DNA of 64,000 nucleotides from Phormidium tenue FACHB-1052 (GCF_014696675.1 NZ_JACJQN010000007.1:62001-126000); one strand, 5' to 3'. Numbered from the stretch's first letter, positions 44,059 through 53,886 are shown. Numbers and translations are program-made. Notes: generated from the sequence alone by a model not told the origin.

Positions 44059-45120
44059 CTAGTTGTCGATGGTGGCGCGAATTGCGTCGCGGGCAGCTTC
44101 GTGCTCGGCTAACGTGCGGCTAAACACATGGGTACCGTCGTAGCGAGCCACAAAAAATAGATAAGCGGTAGACTCGGGGGCTAGGGTCGCTTCTAAGCTG
44201 GCTTTGCCTGCACTGGCGATCGGTGTCGGTGGTAATCCTGGGTTGATGTAGGTGTTGTAGGGGGACGGGGTGCCCACTTGAGTCCAGGTGAGGGGCTGCT
44301 CGGGTGTCTGCACAATGCCCAACCCATACTCGACCGTGGGATCGGCCCCTAGAGGCATGTTCTGCTTGAGCCGGTTGGTAAAGACTCCAGCAATGGTGCC
44401 GCGCTCATCGGCAATCACGGCTTCTTTCTCAACGATGCTGGCTAGGGTTGCCCACTCCAAAAGCGTGAGGTCGGTCGTTGCCTGTTGGTAGACTGGTAGC
44501 GCTGCCGTCTCAAAACGACTCAGCATCGCCTTGACCACCGCCTCTGGGGTAACCCCTTCAGCCGGAAGCTGATAGGTATCAGGGAATAAAAAGCCCTCGA
44601 CGTGGGGAAGGCCATCGGGCAACCAAGGGTACGCATCTTTCGACACTTGCTCAGTAGCCGCTAAAAAGGCATCAGCAGAAAAGAACCCCTCTTCCTGAAA
44701 GTAGGTTGCCATTTGGCGGCGGTTCCAGCCCTCAGGAACCGTAAACGAGGTTTGCACTACTTGACCATTGCGAATCACCTCAGCGATCGCAGTCATCGAG
44801 TCAGTTGGGTTTAGAGCGTAGGTGCCCGCCTGAAACCCGCCCGCGGCGTTTTGCCAGGTTTGCCAGCGTGACCACAGCTTCCAGGCCAAGGCTGAGCGAA
44901 TCAGACCAGCCGCTTCTAGATCTTGGCCGATCTGCTGACCTGGAGTGCCCGGCGGAATTTGAATTTGCACCGTTTGAGGCGCAGTTTCGGCAGCGGTTTC
45001 GCTGACCGGTTGATTAGCCCAGCTCCACCAGGCCCAGCCCTGCCAAGCTGCCACCCCCGCAGCCACAGGCACCAACAGCCCTAAAAAACTCCACCGAACC
45101 CAGCGTGAACCTTTAGCCAT
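44059..45120 (-). CDS. mltG: Endolytic transglycosylase MltG
   Basis: A 353-residue inner-membrane YceG-like enzyme that cleaves nascent peptidoglycan glycan strands. One N-terminal membrane helix (about residues 11-33) precedes a LysM-like subdomain and the catalytic domain with ASIVEKEAVIADERGTIAGVFTNRLKQ (catalytic Glu in VEKE) and the PLGADPTVEYGLG segment. It is 36 nt after the DUF3727 gene. Confidence 0.95.
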   Translation of the reverse strand: MAKGSRWVRWSFLGLLVPVAAGVAAWQGWAWWSWANQPVSETAAETAPQTVQIQIPPGTPGQQIGQDLEAAGLIRSALAWKLWSRWQTWQNAAGGFQAGTYALNPTDSMTAIAEVIRNGQVVQTSFTVPEGWNRRQMATYFQEEGFFSADAFLAATEQVSKDAYPWLPDGLPHVEGFLFPDTYQLPAEGVTPEAVVKAMLSRFETAALPVYQQATTDLTLLEWATLASIVEKEAVIADERGTIAGVFTNRLKQNMPLGADPTVEYGLGIVQTPEQPLTWTQVGTPSPYNTYINPGLPPTPIASAGKASLEATLAPESTAYLFFVARYDGTHVFSRTLAEHEAARDAIRATIDN

Positions 45121-45155
45121 GATTGCACTATCGATAATCGCCGTTACGGACGTCT

Positions 45156-45719
45156 CTAATCTAATAGATCAAACAGTTTTTCCTCTAGACCACCGCGAAT
45201 GGTTTGAAATTCTTCTGGGGTCACTACTTCTAGCGAGCCATCGCTGGTGCGGTGAGCAAAAATCAGCAGTGGGTCGAGGGGCGTACACAGCGTATATTCT
45301 TCATCGTCGTAGAAGCAGGTTGCCAAAATCTGAAATTCTTCAGTGACGGGGTTACCGGCGTCATCAAGGTCGTCTAGCTCCAGGGTCAGGCAGTTGTCTT
45401 CCTCAGCCTCAGGAACCTCTCCCGAGGCCGTCAGGGTAATGGCCGTACGCTGAAGGGTCAAATTTTGTTCGGCCAGCACGGCCTTGGCGGTAAGAAAGAC
45501 TTGATCGATTTCCTCTTCTTCCACATCCATTAAGACGTCGTCGTCGTTATCGTCTTGCTGCCAAACAAAAATTTCGATGGGGGCATCGATGGGCAGCAGC
45601 AGCAGGTATTCGCGATCGTTGAGCTGAAAGCTCTGCTCTACCTGACAGGGCAAAAACCGCCCGGCATCGTCGGTGAGAACTACGGCTGACTCGTCAATGG
45701 GTTGGGTGTTATCCGCCAT
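45156..45719 (-). CDS. DUF3727 domain protein
   Basis: A 187-residue acidic protein with two similar halves: an N-terminal part (VLTDDAGRFLPCQVEQSFQLNDREYLLL) and a C-terminal part (ILATCFYDDEEYTLCTPLDPLLIF), typical of the DUF1292/DUF3727 type in cyanobacteria and plants. Function unknown. ATG 45719 was chosen because the preceding 21 residues are not conserved and GAGAAGAG lies about 10 nt upstream. It sits in the conserved order ruvX, DUF3727, mltG, yqeG, proB. Confidence 0.85.
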   Translation of the reverse strand: MADNTQPIDESAVVLTDDAGRFLPCQVEQSFQLNDREYLLLLPIDAPIEIFVWQQDDNDDDVLMDVEEEEIDQVFLTAKAVLAEQNLTLQRTAITLTASGEVPEAEEDNCLTLELDDLDDAGNPVTEEFQILATCFYDDEEYTLCTPLDPLLIFAHRTSDGSLEVVTPEEFQTIRGGLEEKLFDLLD

Positions 45720-45822
45720 GGAGGCTACTCTTCTCTCGGTAACCGGGCGCAGTGGGTCAACACCGCAGCCCAGTATGAACACTGAACAGTGTTATCAGAA
45801 TATCCCATTCGGTCACGTCTGA

Positions 45823-46248
45823 TTATGATGAGCGCCGTTCATCTAGCCAGCGCTGCAAGATGATGGCAGCCGCTTTACGGTCAATTAGGGCTTTTTCCTG
45901 AGCTACAGAATGACCGGCGGCACGCATTAGATGTTCAGCCTCTACAGAACTCAGACGCTCGTCGACATAGACCACGGGCAGCGCCAGGGCCTGACTGAGG
46001 CCCTCGGCCACCTTCCGCACTTGACGAGCCTGAAAACCCTCTTCCCCATCCATAGTGAGGGGCAAACCCACCACCAACACCTGGGCCTGTCGAGCGGTGA
46101 CAAAGTGCTGCAAATCGGCCACTAGGTCTTGAAACGATCGCCGCTGTAGCGTCGTCAGACCCGTGGCAATCAGACCCGTGCCATCGCAGCCCGCGACCCC
46201 AATGCGCCGCCGACCAATATCTAATCCCAGGGCTGAAACCAGCACCAT
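45823..46248 (-). CDS. ruvX: Holliday junction resolvase-like RuvX
   Basis: A 141-residue RNase H-fold nuclease (YqgF/RuvX). Motifs: ALGLDIGRRRIGVAG (Asp), LVVGLPLTMDGEEG (the GLP region) and YVDERLSSVEAE with the catalytic Asp/Glu, then DRKAAAIILQRWLD. It processes rRNA or Holliday junctions. It starts 15 nt after the GNAT gene stop. Confidence 0.95.
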   Translation of the reverse strand: MVLVSALGLDIGRRRIGVAGCDGTGLIATGLTTLQRRSFQDLVADLQHFVTARQAQVLVVGLPLTMDGEEGFQARQVRKVAEGLSQALALPVVYVDERLSSVEAEHLMRAAGHSVAQEKALIDRKAAAIILQRWLDERRSS

Positions 46249-46262
46249 AGCCTTGCAGAACC

Positions 46263-47489
46263 TCAGCGATCGCCTTCAGCAGGCCCATCGGCATCAGCAT
46301 CAGGCTTTTGCCCTAGCACCGCCTGCCAACGTTCTGCCGACCAGGTCATGCGCCCCGGCACCGGCTTGCCCACAGGCTGTAGCCCCGTTAACACGTCCGA
46401 TAGCTGTAGCCCCTCTAGGGAAAGATGGCGAGCTTCACGCACTTTGTGCCACACCGATCGCGACATCAACAGCGCGTGGGACTCAGGCGTTGCTTGAATT
46501 TGGGTAAAGCACTCCTCCCGCTCGGGTTGGTAGTCGAGGGAGGTCAGCCGTAGGGACTGAGCTGGGAAGGGCTGCAAAATTTTGGCCATCTGTGTCATCA
46601 GCTCGGGGTAGAGCCAGGTGTAGGCCGGGTGCACCGTTAAACCCGCCTCGTGGGGCTGCTGCCCATCGCGGGAAATAGCCAGCTTAAATTGGCCGATCGC
46701 CGCTTTGCGCTGCTGCTCAAATACGTAGGCGCTGACGGTTTCTACCTGGTTGACCAGGCGATCGGCGGTGGCAGAAACACTGCCCAACAGCCCGGTCTTA
46801 AAGTCTTGGATTTGGTGATCAAACACCTGACGCACCAGCGGCGGCATCGAAGCTGTGTCTAGCTGGTACAAAAGCTGCGAGTCGGCGTTGCTAATCGGCA
46901 GCAGATTCGGTAAGTCGGCCTCACGCTGAGCCAGGGCTTCGATCTGCTCAGCCGCCATTTTCCAATAGGTCATCTGGGCGAGCGGCTGAAACCCGTTGAA
47001 GCGATAGAGCGCCAGGGCTGAGGTGTGGTTGACATCCACTTCGAGCATCCAGGTTCTAGCTTCCCAAAGCACCTCAAAGCAGTGGCGCAGTAGCCTTGAA
47101 CCAACATCCATATAACCCGAGGCCGCCACATACCCAGAGGTTGCCGTATCGGCTAAAGCGCGACGGTTGATGACCACCTGCTCCACTCGCCACGTGCTGC
47201 GAGTTTGATTGAACGGCGACACCTGAATAAACCCCACCAGACATTTTTGGCGCTCGGCTACGAAGGTGGTCTGATTTTGCTGCTGCACAGAGCGAGGCAG
47301 CCAGCTTAATACTTTAAGGGGGCCATACCAGCGGCGCTGGTAATCGAGCCATGTCACGATGGCTTCAGCAGCGTCAAGATCACCGCCAGCTTCCAGATCC
47401 TCTGGCTGCCACTGCTTTAGGTCGTCCAAATCGCGATATTGCAGCGGCCTTACTGTTAGGGTAGGGCCAGGGGTCGTCATAGGTGCCAT
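46263..47489 (-). CDS. GNAT family acetyltransferase with C-terminal extension
   Basis: A 408-residue protein. The N-terminal half (about 1-185) is a GNAT domain with the acetyl-CoA site region WMLEVDVNHTSALALYRFNGFQPL. The C-terminal half (about 190-400) is a second conserved region of unknown function, possibly a second degenerate GNAT fold. The first methionine (47489) is kept; residue 4 is an alternative. It precedes ruvX by 15 nt. Confidence 0.8.
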   Translation of the reverse strand: MAPMTTPGPTLTVRPLQYRDLDDLKQWQPEDLEAGGDLDAAEAIVTWLDYQRRWYGPLKVLSWLPRSVQQQNQTTFVAERQKCLVGFIQVSPFNQTRSTWRVEQVVINRRALADTATSGYVAASGYMDVGSRLLRHCFEVLWEARTWMLEVDVNHTSALALYRFNGFQPLAQMTYWKMAAEQIEALAQREADLPNLLPISNADSQLLYQLDTASMPPLVRQVFDHQIQDFKTGLLGSVSATADRLVNQVETVSAYVFEQQRKAAIGQFKLAISRDGQQPHEAGLTVHPAYTWLYPELMTQMAKILQPFPAQSLRLTSLDYQPEREECFTQIQATPESHALLMSRSVWHKVREARHLSLEGLQLSDVLTGLQPVGKPVPGRMTWSAERWQAVLGQKPDADADGPAEGDR

Positions 47490-47770
47490 AGGATCTCAAA
47501 GATCTGACCTGTATGCCGTCATCCTAGCCGATTTTCCTGATTTCCACACCGCCCCTGGGCAAGGCGAGAGCCGCGTTGGCAAACTGTTAAGCAGGTATAG
47601 CTTCTGTTGTAGACAAACGAATTCAGCGTGGGCGAGGCTGAAAAATTCACCATTTACAAAACTTATGATTTAAGCGACGATTGCAACTATGGCTGTTGCT
47701 CAGCCCTCATTTATGAAGAACGGTTAGAGGTCGAGCTACACAGCCCGACCAGCGGTATCTAGGAATTACC

Positions 47771-48691
47771 ATGAGAAATCTTTTAGCCATCGAGCGGTTT
47801 TGCCTATACGGTCACATTGTTGCCATGGCCTTTGGCTTGGCCGGGCTGCTGTGGGTGGTGCCTCACCCTGGCATCCTAGAATACTTGCCGGCAGGGCCCA
47901 CCCTCTTCCGGTGGAGCATGGCTGGCGGCGGCGTTAGCTACATTTTGCTGGGAACGGTGGCAGTGGCCCTGTACGCCTATCGCACTCTAGGACTGGGGAG
48001 CTTGATTACGTTTGCGATCGCAGCCGTCGGCGTTTCGCTCACAAGTGAGCTGCTAGGCACTAGCACTGGTTTTCCCTTCGGCCACTACAGCTATCTCAAC
48101 GGGCTAGGCTACAAAGTAGCTGGTCTCGTGCCTTTTACCATTCCGCTGTCGTGGTTTTATTTGGGACTGGCGTCGTTTTTGCTAGCTCGCAGCGGTTTGG
48201 CCGCTGGGGGCGGTGCTGGCCGCTACAACTGGGCGCGATCGCTGGCTGCCATATTTCTAGGATCTGTTCTTCTCACCTCCTGGGATTTTGTGCTCGATCC
48301 AGCCATGAGCCAGACCGCTTTACCCTTCTGGTACTGGCACGAACCCGGCGCATTCTTTGGTATGCCCTACCAAAACTTTGCAGGTTGGCTCGGTACTGGA
48401 GTCGTCTTTATCGGCTTAGCCCTGGGTCTCTGGAAAACCTTCAAATTCTCGCCTGAGCTAGACCAGGGGCAGCTCACCCTACCCCTAGTTGTGTATCTGT
48501 CCAACTTTGGCTTCGCCCTGGTGATGAGCTTGGCCGCTGGCTTCTACGTCCCCATTGCTTTGGGAATTTTGACCGGAGCCCTGCCTGCGGTGCTCTGTTG
48601 GCGAGCCACTGCCCAAGAAGATTTGTCACAGGTCTTCGTTGAACCCACCCCGGTCATTGAAGCTCCGATAGCAGCGACTAAGAGTTCTTGA
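47771..48691 (+). CDS. cruF: Carotenoid 1',2'-hydratase CruF
   Basis: A 306-residue integral membrane protein with about eight helices of the CruF/DUF422 family. It hydrates the psi end of gamma-carotene-type carotenoids on the way to myxol glycosides. Segments GTSTGFPFGHYSYLNGLG, WDFVLDPAMSQ and FFGMPYQNFAGWLGTG are conserved. It is followed 154 nt later by cruG; between them are two hairpins. Confidence 0.92.
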   Translation: MRNLLAIERFCLYGHIVAMAFGLAGLLWVVPHPGILEYLPAGPTLFRWSMAGGGVSYILLGTVAVALYAYRTLGLGSLITFAIAAVGVSLTSELLGTSTGFPFGHYSYLNGLGYKVAGLVPFTIPLSWFYLGLASFLLARSGLAAGGGAGRYNWARSLAAIFLGSVLLTSWDFVLDPAMSQTALPFWYWHEPGAFFGMPYQNFAGWLGTGVVFIGLALGLWKTFKFSPELDQGQLTLPLVVYLSNFGFALVMSLAAGFYVPIALGILTGALPAVLCWRATAQEDLSQVFVEPTPVIEAPIAATKSS

Positions 48692-48701
48692 GTAGCGCAT
48701 T

Positions 48702-48768
48702 CTAATCTCTGCCTAGTTTTTGGAGATTAGCCCCTTGGCCTCGGATAGTATCCACTATCCGAGGCCAA
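48702..48768 (+). terminator. Two tandem hairpins between cruF and cruG
   Basis: Hairpin 1 pairs CTAATCTC (48702-48709) with GAGATTAG (48723-48730). Hairpin 2 pairs TTGGCCTCGGATAGT (48735-48749) with its exact 15-nt complement (48754-48768) around a 4-nt loop. Neither has a strong T-run. They could limit read-through from cruF into cruG or stabilise transcripts. Confidence 0.65.
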
Positions 48769-48844
48769 ATATTCTGAAATTGAGCTGTGTAAATCTACAG
48801 TCAGCAGGCTCAATCGTTTTAACGTCCGTTTTTGAGGTACTCCC

Positions 48845-50062
48845 TTGCTCACTGATGCGGCCACCCTATTTCCCTGGCCAAGTTTTGTAGCGGTCGTGCT
48901 GCTGGCAATGCAGTTGCCGATGGTGGCGGTGCTGCTGTCGCGGTTGATGCAGGGTCCCTTTCGCAAGCCGCCCCTGGCCCCAGCAGCCCCCAACCTCGAC
49001 CTGCTGGGTACGGTTTCGGTGGTGGTGCCGACGCTCAACGAAGCGGATCGCATCCGCCCCTGCCTGGAGGGTCTGACTCGTCAGGGCTACGAAGTGCGGG
49101 AAATTTTAGTCGTCGATAGCCGGTCTACCGACGGCACCCAGTCGGTAGTCAGTGCTTACCAGGCTCACGACCCACGGTTGCGCCTGCTAGAGGATGACCC
49201 CTTGCCCCAGGGCTGGGTGGGGCGTCCCTGGGCACTAGACTACGGCTTTCGCCAGACCTCAACCGCTAGCACATGGGTGTTGGGCATCGATGCCGATACC
49301 CAGCCTCAGCCTGGCCTAGTGGCGGCTTTAGCTAAAGCCATGAATAGCGAGGGCTATGACCTGGTGTCCCTTGCGCCTCGGTTCATTCTCAAGCACCCCG
49401 GCGAATTTTGGCTACAGCCCGCTTTGCTGATGACGCTGGTGTACCGGTTTGGCCCGGCGGGCAGCCCCAGTGGCTCGTCGCAGCGGGTGATGGCCAACGG
49501 CCAGTGCTTTATGGTGCGGCGATCGCTGCTCGAAAAACTCGACGGCTACCAGGCCGCCGCCACCTCTTTTTGTGACGATGTCACTCTGGCTCGCCACGCC
49601 GCCACCCAGGGGGCCAAGGTGGGCTTCTGGGATGGCACTCGCCTGCTGAAAGTGCGCATGTACGAGGGCATGGCCGAAACCTGGCGCGAGTGGGGCCGCT
49701 CCCTCGACCTCAAAGATGCCGCTCCAGCCGCGCAGATCTGGTGGGATTGGGCATTTCTTGCCCTGGTGCAGGGGTTGCCCTGGGTGCTCGTACCGGGGCT
49801 AGGGGCGCTTCAGCACTTTGCGCCCACCTGGTGGTCGCTGGCGCTCAAGATCTTGCTTGGCGTGAATACGGGCTTGCTATTGATGCGATTGGGTATGCAG
49901 GCGGCGGTGGCAACAGCCTACGACCTCAAAGGGGCACCAGGAGCCTGGGCTTTCTGGCTGTCGCCCCTGGCCGACTTGACAGCAGTAGCGCGCATCGGTC
50001 TCTCTTCTCTGCGGCGGCCTACCCAATGGCGGGGGCGGCAGTATCCACCTAGCGAATCCTAA
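48845..50062 (+). CDS. cruG: Carotenoid 2-O-glycosyltransferase CruG
   Basis: A 405-residue family 2 glycosyltransferase that adds sugar to the 2' hydroxyl of the carotenoid made by CruF. An N-terminal membrane helix (about 10-32) precedes VVVPTLNEADRIRPCLEGL, the metal-site DAD region (LGIDADTQPQP) and C-terminal helices (from about 285). The start is TTG 48845 since no suitable ATG lies nearby; the true start is uncertain by about 20 residues. Its end overlaps the CYTH gene by 4 nt. Confidence 0.9.
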   Translation: MLTDAATLFPWPSFVAVVLLAMQLPMVAVLLSRLMQGPFRKPPLAPAAPNLDLLGTVSVVVPTLNEADRIRPCLEGLTRQGYEVREILVVDSRSTDGTQSVVSAYQAHDPRLRLLEDDPLPQGWVGRPWALDYGFRQTSTASTWVLGIDADTQPQPGLVAALAKAMNSEGYDLVSLAPRFILKHPGEFWLQPALLMTLVYRFGPAGSPSGSSQRVMANGQCFMVRRSLLEKLDGYQAAATSFCDDVTLARHAATQGAKVGFWDGTRLLKVRMYEGMAETWREWGRSLDLKDAAPAAQIWWDWAFLALVQGLPWVLVPGLGALQHFAPTWWSLALKILLGVNTGLLLMRLGMQAAVATAYDLKGAPGAWAFWLSPLADLTAVARIGLSSLRRPTQWRGRQYPPSES

Positions 50063-50529
50063 ACATTCCAGCTCCTAAAGGGATAGCGGGCTAGGTTGGA
50101 GTTGTGATAACGAGGGTCATAACTCACCTCTGCCCCGACCCAGGCGGGCAGGCTGATGACTTGGTCGGCACTGGTAAGCTCGACCTCTGCCACAATTAAT
50201 CCCTGGTTTTCGCCTAAAAACTCGTCTATTTCCCACACCACCTCCCCTAGCGGAAGGCGATAGCGCGTTTTTTCGATTAAGGGAGGCTGACAGAGGGTTG
50301 CCAATATGGTCTGAGCATCGGCAACGGGAATGGGATACTCAAATTCAGGGCGCACTAGGCCCACCGCTGGGCCTTTGAGGGTGAGGTAGGCGCGATCGCC
50401 CACTCGCCGCACCCGCACAGTCCGCGCGTCCTGGGTGGGAATGTAGCCCTGGCAGATCAATTCGCCCTGGGCAGCCTGACGCCAGTCGTCGCCCACCACC
50501 AAAAATTTGCGCTCAATTTCCTGTCCCAT
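50059..50529 (-). CDS. CYTH domain protein (triphosphate tunnel metalloenzyme)
   Basis: A 156-residue protein with the CYTH EIERKFLV signature at the N-terminus and alternating charged beta strands (RVRRVGDRAYLTLKGPAVG, LPLGEVVWEIDEFLGENQGL, and VAEVEL). Family members hydrolyse inorganic triphosphate or polyphosphate. Convergent with cruG (4-nt overlap). Confidence 0.93.
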   Translation of the reverse strand: MGQEIERKFLVVGDDWRQAAQGELICQGYIPTQDARTVRVRRVGDRAYLTLKGPAVGLVRPEFEYPIPVADAQTILATLCQPPLIEKTRYRLPLGEVVWEIDEFLGENQGLIVAEVELTSADQVISLPAWVGAEVSYDPRYHNSNLARYPFRSWNV

Positions 50530-50621
50530 TGGCTTACGCTATGGAGCTACCTTCGCAGCCTAGCCTAACCTGCTCTGGCCGCAGAAATTTGGTTACAGCC
50601 GTGCATAGGTGCTCCACACCC

Positions 50622-51593
50622 CTAAGAAATTCGCCGCAGCACGTAGCTAGTCAGGTCTTGGAGAGCCTGGCGAGCAGCGGAAGGGGGCAGATGCTCCAGA
50701 CAAGCTGCCGCTAGGCGGGCATGGGTGGCGGCGAGTTCGCGCGATCGCACAATACCGCTGCTCTGATGCACTAAGTTAATCGCCTGGTCAAAGTCATCGG
50801 TCTCAGAAAACTCCCGCTCAATCAGAGTCGTGAGAAAGGGATGCTCAGCCATGGCGTAGAGCACAGGAGCTGTCAAATTGCCGCTCCTGAGGTCAGAGCA
50901 GGCAGGCTTACCCAACACCTCATCAGAACTGGTGAAGTCGAGAATGTCGTCAACGATCTGAAAAGCCAGACCCAAATGCCGACCGTAGTCGTAGAGCTGC
51001 TCGATCACGGTTTCCGACATGTTGCTCAGCACCCCTGCCGCCTTGGCGCTGTTGGCCATCAGCGATGCAGTTTTGAAATAGCTCTTGTCTAGATAGGCAT
51101 CAATCGAGAAGCTGGTATCAAAGCGGTTCAAACCCTGCTGGATCTCGCCCTCGGCCAGATCCATAATTACCTGGGAGAGCAGCTTGACCACCCGCAGGTT
51201 GTCGAGATTAGCCAGATACCATGACGCCTGGGCAAACAAAAAATCACCGGCCAGCACCGCAATGCGGTTGCCAAAGCTGCTGTGCACGGTGGGCACTCCA
51301 CGCCGCACGCTGGCTTCATCGACCACATCGTCATGCACTAGGCTAGCCGTGTGGATCATTTCGGTGATCTCGGCCAGGCGGCGGTGCTTGGGAGTGATCT
51401 CTTGCCCTGGCAGGGTGGCCTTAGACAGCAGCAGCACGATGGCTGGACGCACCCGCTTGCCCCCAGCGCCAAACAGGTGTTCGGCCGCCGCCGACAAAAT
51501 GGGATGCCGTGACCCAACTAACCCCTTGAGATTTTGGGTCATCAGGTCAAGGTCGGACTCAACCGGCGCGAAAAGAGAAGTTACTGAAGTCAT
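50622..51593 (-). CDS. Polyprenyl (solanesyl-type) diphosphate synthase
   Basis: A 323-residue trans-prenyltransferase making the long isoprenoid tail of plastoquinone. First Asp-rich motif is LVHDDVVDEASVRRG and the second QIVDDILDF. The GGKRVRPAIVLLLSKA segment is the substrate-binding region. ATG 51593 is chosen over a TTG at 51605. Length fits the solanesyl/nonaprenyl type. sds is the usual name, but product length cannot be read from sequence alone. Confidence 0.92.
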   Translation of the reverse strand: MTSVTSLFAPVESDLDLMTQNLKGLVGSRHPILSAAAEHLFGAGGKRVRPAIVLLLSKATLPGQEITPKHRRLAEITEMIHTASLVHDDVVDEASVRRGVPTVHSSFGNRIAVLAGDFLFAQASWYLANLDNLRVVKLLSQVIMDLAEGEIQQGLNRFDTSFSIDAYLDKSYFKTASLMANSAKAAGVLSNMSETVIEQLYDYGRHLGLAFQIVDDILDFTSSDEVLGKPACSDLRSGNLTAPVLYAMAEHPFLTTLIEREFSETDDFDQAINLVHQSSGIVRSRELAATHARLAAACLEHLPPSAARQALQDLTSYVLRRIS

Positions 51594-52098
51594 AGACCCC
51601 GGCAAGAGCGCTAAAGTTACGAATTTTTACATATTCTATCGTCATTCTAAGACAACCCCAGGAGGAGTATTGGTAAAAGCTCAGCCTTTTTTGTTGTCTA
51701 CCAGACTATGACCGCAGCTTAGTGAGCTGTTGACACTAGTGCTAAACCCGCCGACAGACCTGGGTTACACCCTTAAAGCCGGTACCGCAGCGATGGCTAA
51801 ATGGCCCAAACCAATTGGCAAAATCAGCCCAAAATTTAAGCGATTTTACACCTCATATTTCTCACCCGACCGCAAAATACCGTGATAGGATTAATTTAAG
51901 AATTTCTCAAGAAACAAGCAAAGCCCGCAAGCTTTTTGTCTGACTTTGTCTTGTTCACTTAATTGAGTCGATCGCGGTGCTAAGTGGGTTTCTCACTGGT
52001 TTCCTAGGCGCTCGGTCGTTTTTACTAGCTTCTACGGGCGTGCCAGCGCCCAAAATTGTTGGCGAGCAAAGTTCCTTCTGCGCAGAAGGATCTGGTTT
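51594..52098. other. Intergenic region before the small membrane ORF
   Basis: This region of about 500 nt has no supported long gene. TTGACA at 51730-51735 has no clear -10 at the right spacing, and TAGGAT at 51886-51891 no clear -35. AT-rich stretches at 51830-51960 may hold promoters. Confidence 0.45.
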
Positions 52099-52299
52099 TT
52101 GGTAGCACCTGCTGCTGCCTTTGGCCATATCTATGCTCGTCAGACATTGATGGTCTTCTTCTATCTGCTGCTGCCGACTATGACCTATTCTGCCTCTCTA
52201 ATCGTTATTCCTCTGCTAGCGATCGCCTATCTACTCCTGATCTACGCCATGCTCGTGCTCGCCCAGCGCTTGAGCATCCGGCGTCGCTCCCAGGGTTAG
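52099..52299 (+). CDS. Small hydrophobic membrane ORF
   Basis: A possible 66-residue protein from TTG 52099, or 49 residues from ATG 52150, with two hydrophobic stretches (VFFYLLLPTMTYSASLIVI and LLAIAYLLLIYAMLVLA) and a basic tail RLSIRRRSQG. No good Shine-Dalgarno sequence was seen. Its last 4 nt overlap the convergent murI. It could equally be chance; I do not recognise it. Confidence 0.4.
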   Translation: MVAPAAAFGHIYARQTLMVFFYLLLPTMTYSASLIVIPLLAIAYLLLIYAMLVLAQRLSIRRRSQG

Positions 52300-53141
52300 C
52301 CCTTGGGGTTAGCCACCAGTTCTGGCAGACGAACCTGGCGCACGGTGGGCTGGTGGCCCAACCATTGCACCGCCAAGCGCTTAAACTCAGGAGCCGAGCC
52401 ACTCACGTAAAACTCTGTCGACCAAGCAGGGGTACTGCTGCGCAACCCTAGGGCATCAAGCTCTTTGGCAGCCGCTGCCACCATAGAAATCGCTGGATCA
52501 ACGTACTGCATGGTGGCAGGCAAAATTGGCTTCAACACTGGAGCCAGGTGAGGATAGTGAGTACAGCCGTACACCAGGGTATCAATGTTGGCGGCAATTA
52601 GCGGTTGCAGATAGGTAGCGGCAACCCGCTGAGCCTGGACATCTTTAATTTGATTTTGCTCGACAATGGGCACAAAGTTGGGACAGCCGACCTCCCACAC
52701 CTGACAGGTCGGGTTGATCTCTTGAATGGCATGGGTATAAGCGCGGCTGGTGACCGTAGCCTGGGTAGCAATCACACCGATGCGACGCCCCTGCAAAGCT
52801 GCCGCTTGAGCCCCTGGCCGAATTAGCCCCAGCACCGGAAAGGGAAACTCACCCTGCACCGGATCAAGGGCCAAGGCTGAGCTAGTGTTACAGGCCATGA
52901 TTACCATCTTCACCCCCTGCTCAGCCATCCAGGTCAAGATTTGGCGCACAAAGTAGAGAATTTCTTCGGGCGATCGCGAGCCGTAGGGCAGTCGCGCCGT
53001 ATCGCCAAAATACAGGACTGACTCGTTGGGCAACTGGCGATAGATTTCTCTTAGCACGGTGAGGCCACCTACACCGCTGTCGAAGATGCCAATAGGAGCC
53101 GGGCGCGTAGCCAGCAGGCGATGGTCTAACCCGTTGTTCAT
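52296..53141 (-). CDS. murI: Glutamate racemase
   Basis: A 281-residue enzyme supplying D-glutamate for peptidoglycan. The two catalytic Cys lie in MACNTSSALAL and YGCTHYPHL, and the N-terminus has GIFDSGVGGLTVLREI. It is divergent from the sigma factor leader. Start ATG 53141 gives the family length with a short N-terminal extension. Confidence 0.96.
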   Translation of the reverse strand: MNNGLDHRLLATRPAPIGIFDSGVGGLTVLREIYRQLPNESVLYFGDTARLPYGSRSPEEILYFVRQILTWMAEQGVKMVIMACNTSSALALDPVQGEFPFPVLGLIRPGAQAAALQGRRIGVIATQATVTSRAYTHAIQEINPTCQVWEVGCPNFVPIVEQNQIKDVQAQRVAATYLQPLIAANIDTLVYGCTHYPHLAPVLKPILPATMQYVDPAISMVAAAAKELDALGLRSSTPAWSTEFYVSGSAPEFKRLAVQWLGHQPTVRQVRLPELVANPKG

Positions 53142-53389
53142 GGGTGCTTATGCTTAGGGATGAAAAATAATCTCACTGAGTCTACCGGTTTTTGAGCAGT
53201 CGCTAACAGGTTGTGTGCCAGTGCCGGGAGATCAGGTTGAGGGAGTTGCCAGGTTGTAGTATGCTGCCAGACCTGCCATAGAGTTGCCATACCGCCGACA
53301 CACCCTTGCTACACAGTTTCAGTAACCTGGGGCTTGAAAAGTTGCGATCTACTCCTACAGCTAGTTACTTCAGCAGGTTCGGTTTTCTC

Positions 53390-53627
53390 AGGAGGGAAAC
53401 CCCCATGCCTCAAGGCCTCGATCGTTGAAAATGAAGATGTTCTTAAAAGCATCAACCTCAAGCCCAGTTCGGAACTGAAACATCTGATGCAGACCGCTCT
53501 GCCGCAGTTGGCTAACCTAACTCCTTCGGGAAACAAAGTGACCCCTACCCCCGTCAAACGCATAACTACACCTGTAGCACTTTACGCAACCAGAAAGTTG
53601 TTATATTCTGGAGGAGTAAACTCGTAA
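53390..53627 (+). pseudogene. Possible small gene with a frame break
   Basis: AGGAGG at 53390-53395 precedes ATG 53405 at a normal distance, but this frame stops after MPQGLDR. A +1 shift at CGT-TGA would continue as ENEDVLKSINLKPSSELK and reach the stop at 53625, with 46 further codons from ATG 53487 (MQTALPQLANLTPSGN...). Codon third positions are less GC-rich than in neighbours. It may be a real small protein with programmed or accidental frameshift, a sequencing error, or noncoding leader RNA. I do not recognise the peptide. Confidence 0.35.
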
Positions 53628-53886
53628 TGGCTTCGAGTTTTGTTGAGAACTCTAGCCATCTGTGTCAGCCTTAGGCTTTGCAACGTTGATCAACCGCAGC
53701 TTCAGCAGATACAAGTCTGGACAGCCGTTAGATTGGTGACTCTGTATTGCAAGTGATTAACTTAGTCCTGATCTTTAAGGATCAAGGATGAAAATTGCAG
53801 AACCGCATCTTGTTAGAGCAGCAAGGATGCGTGTCGAGGCAGAACTCGAGTTTGATTGCTCTCAGTTCAGTATTGGAGCCGATATA

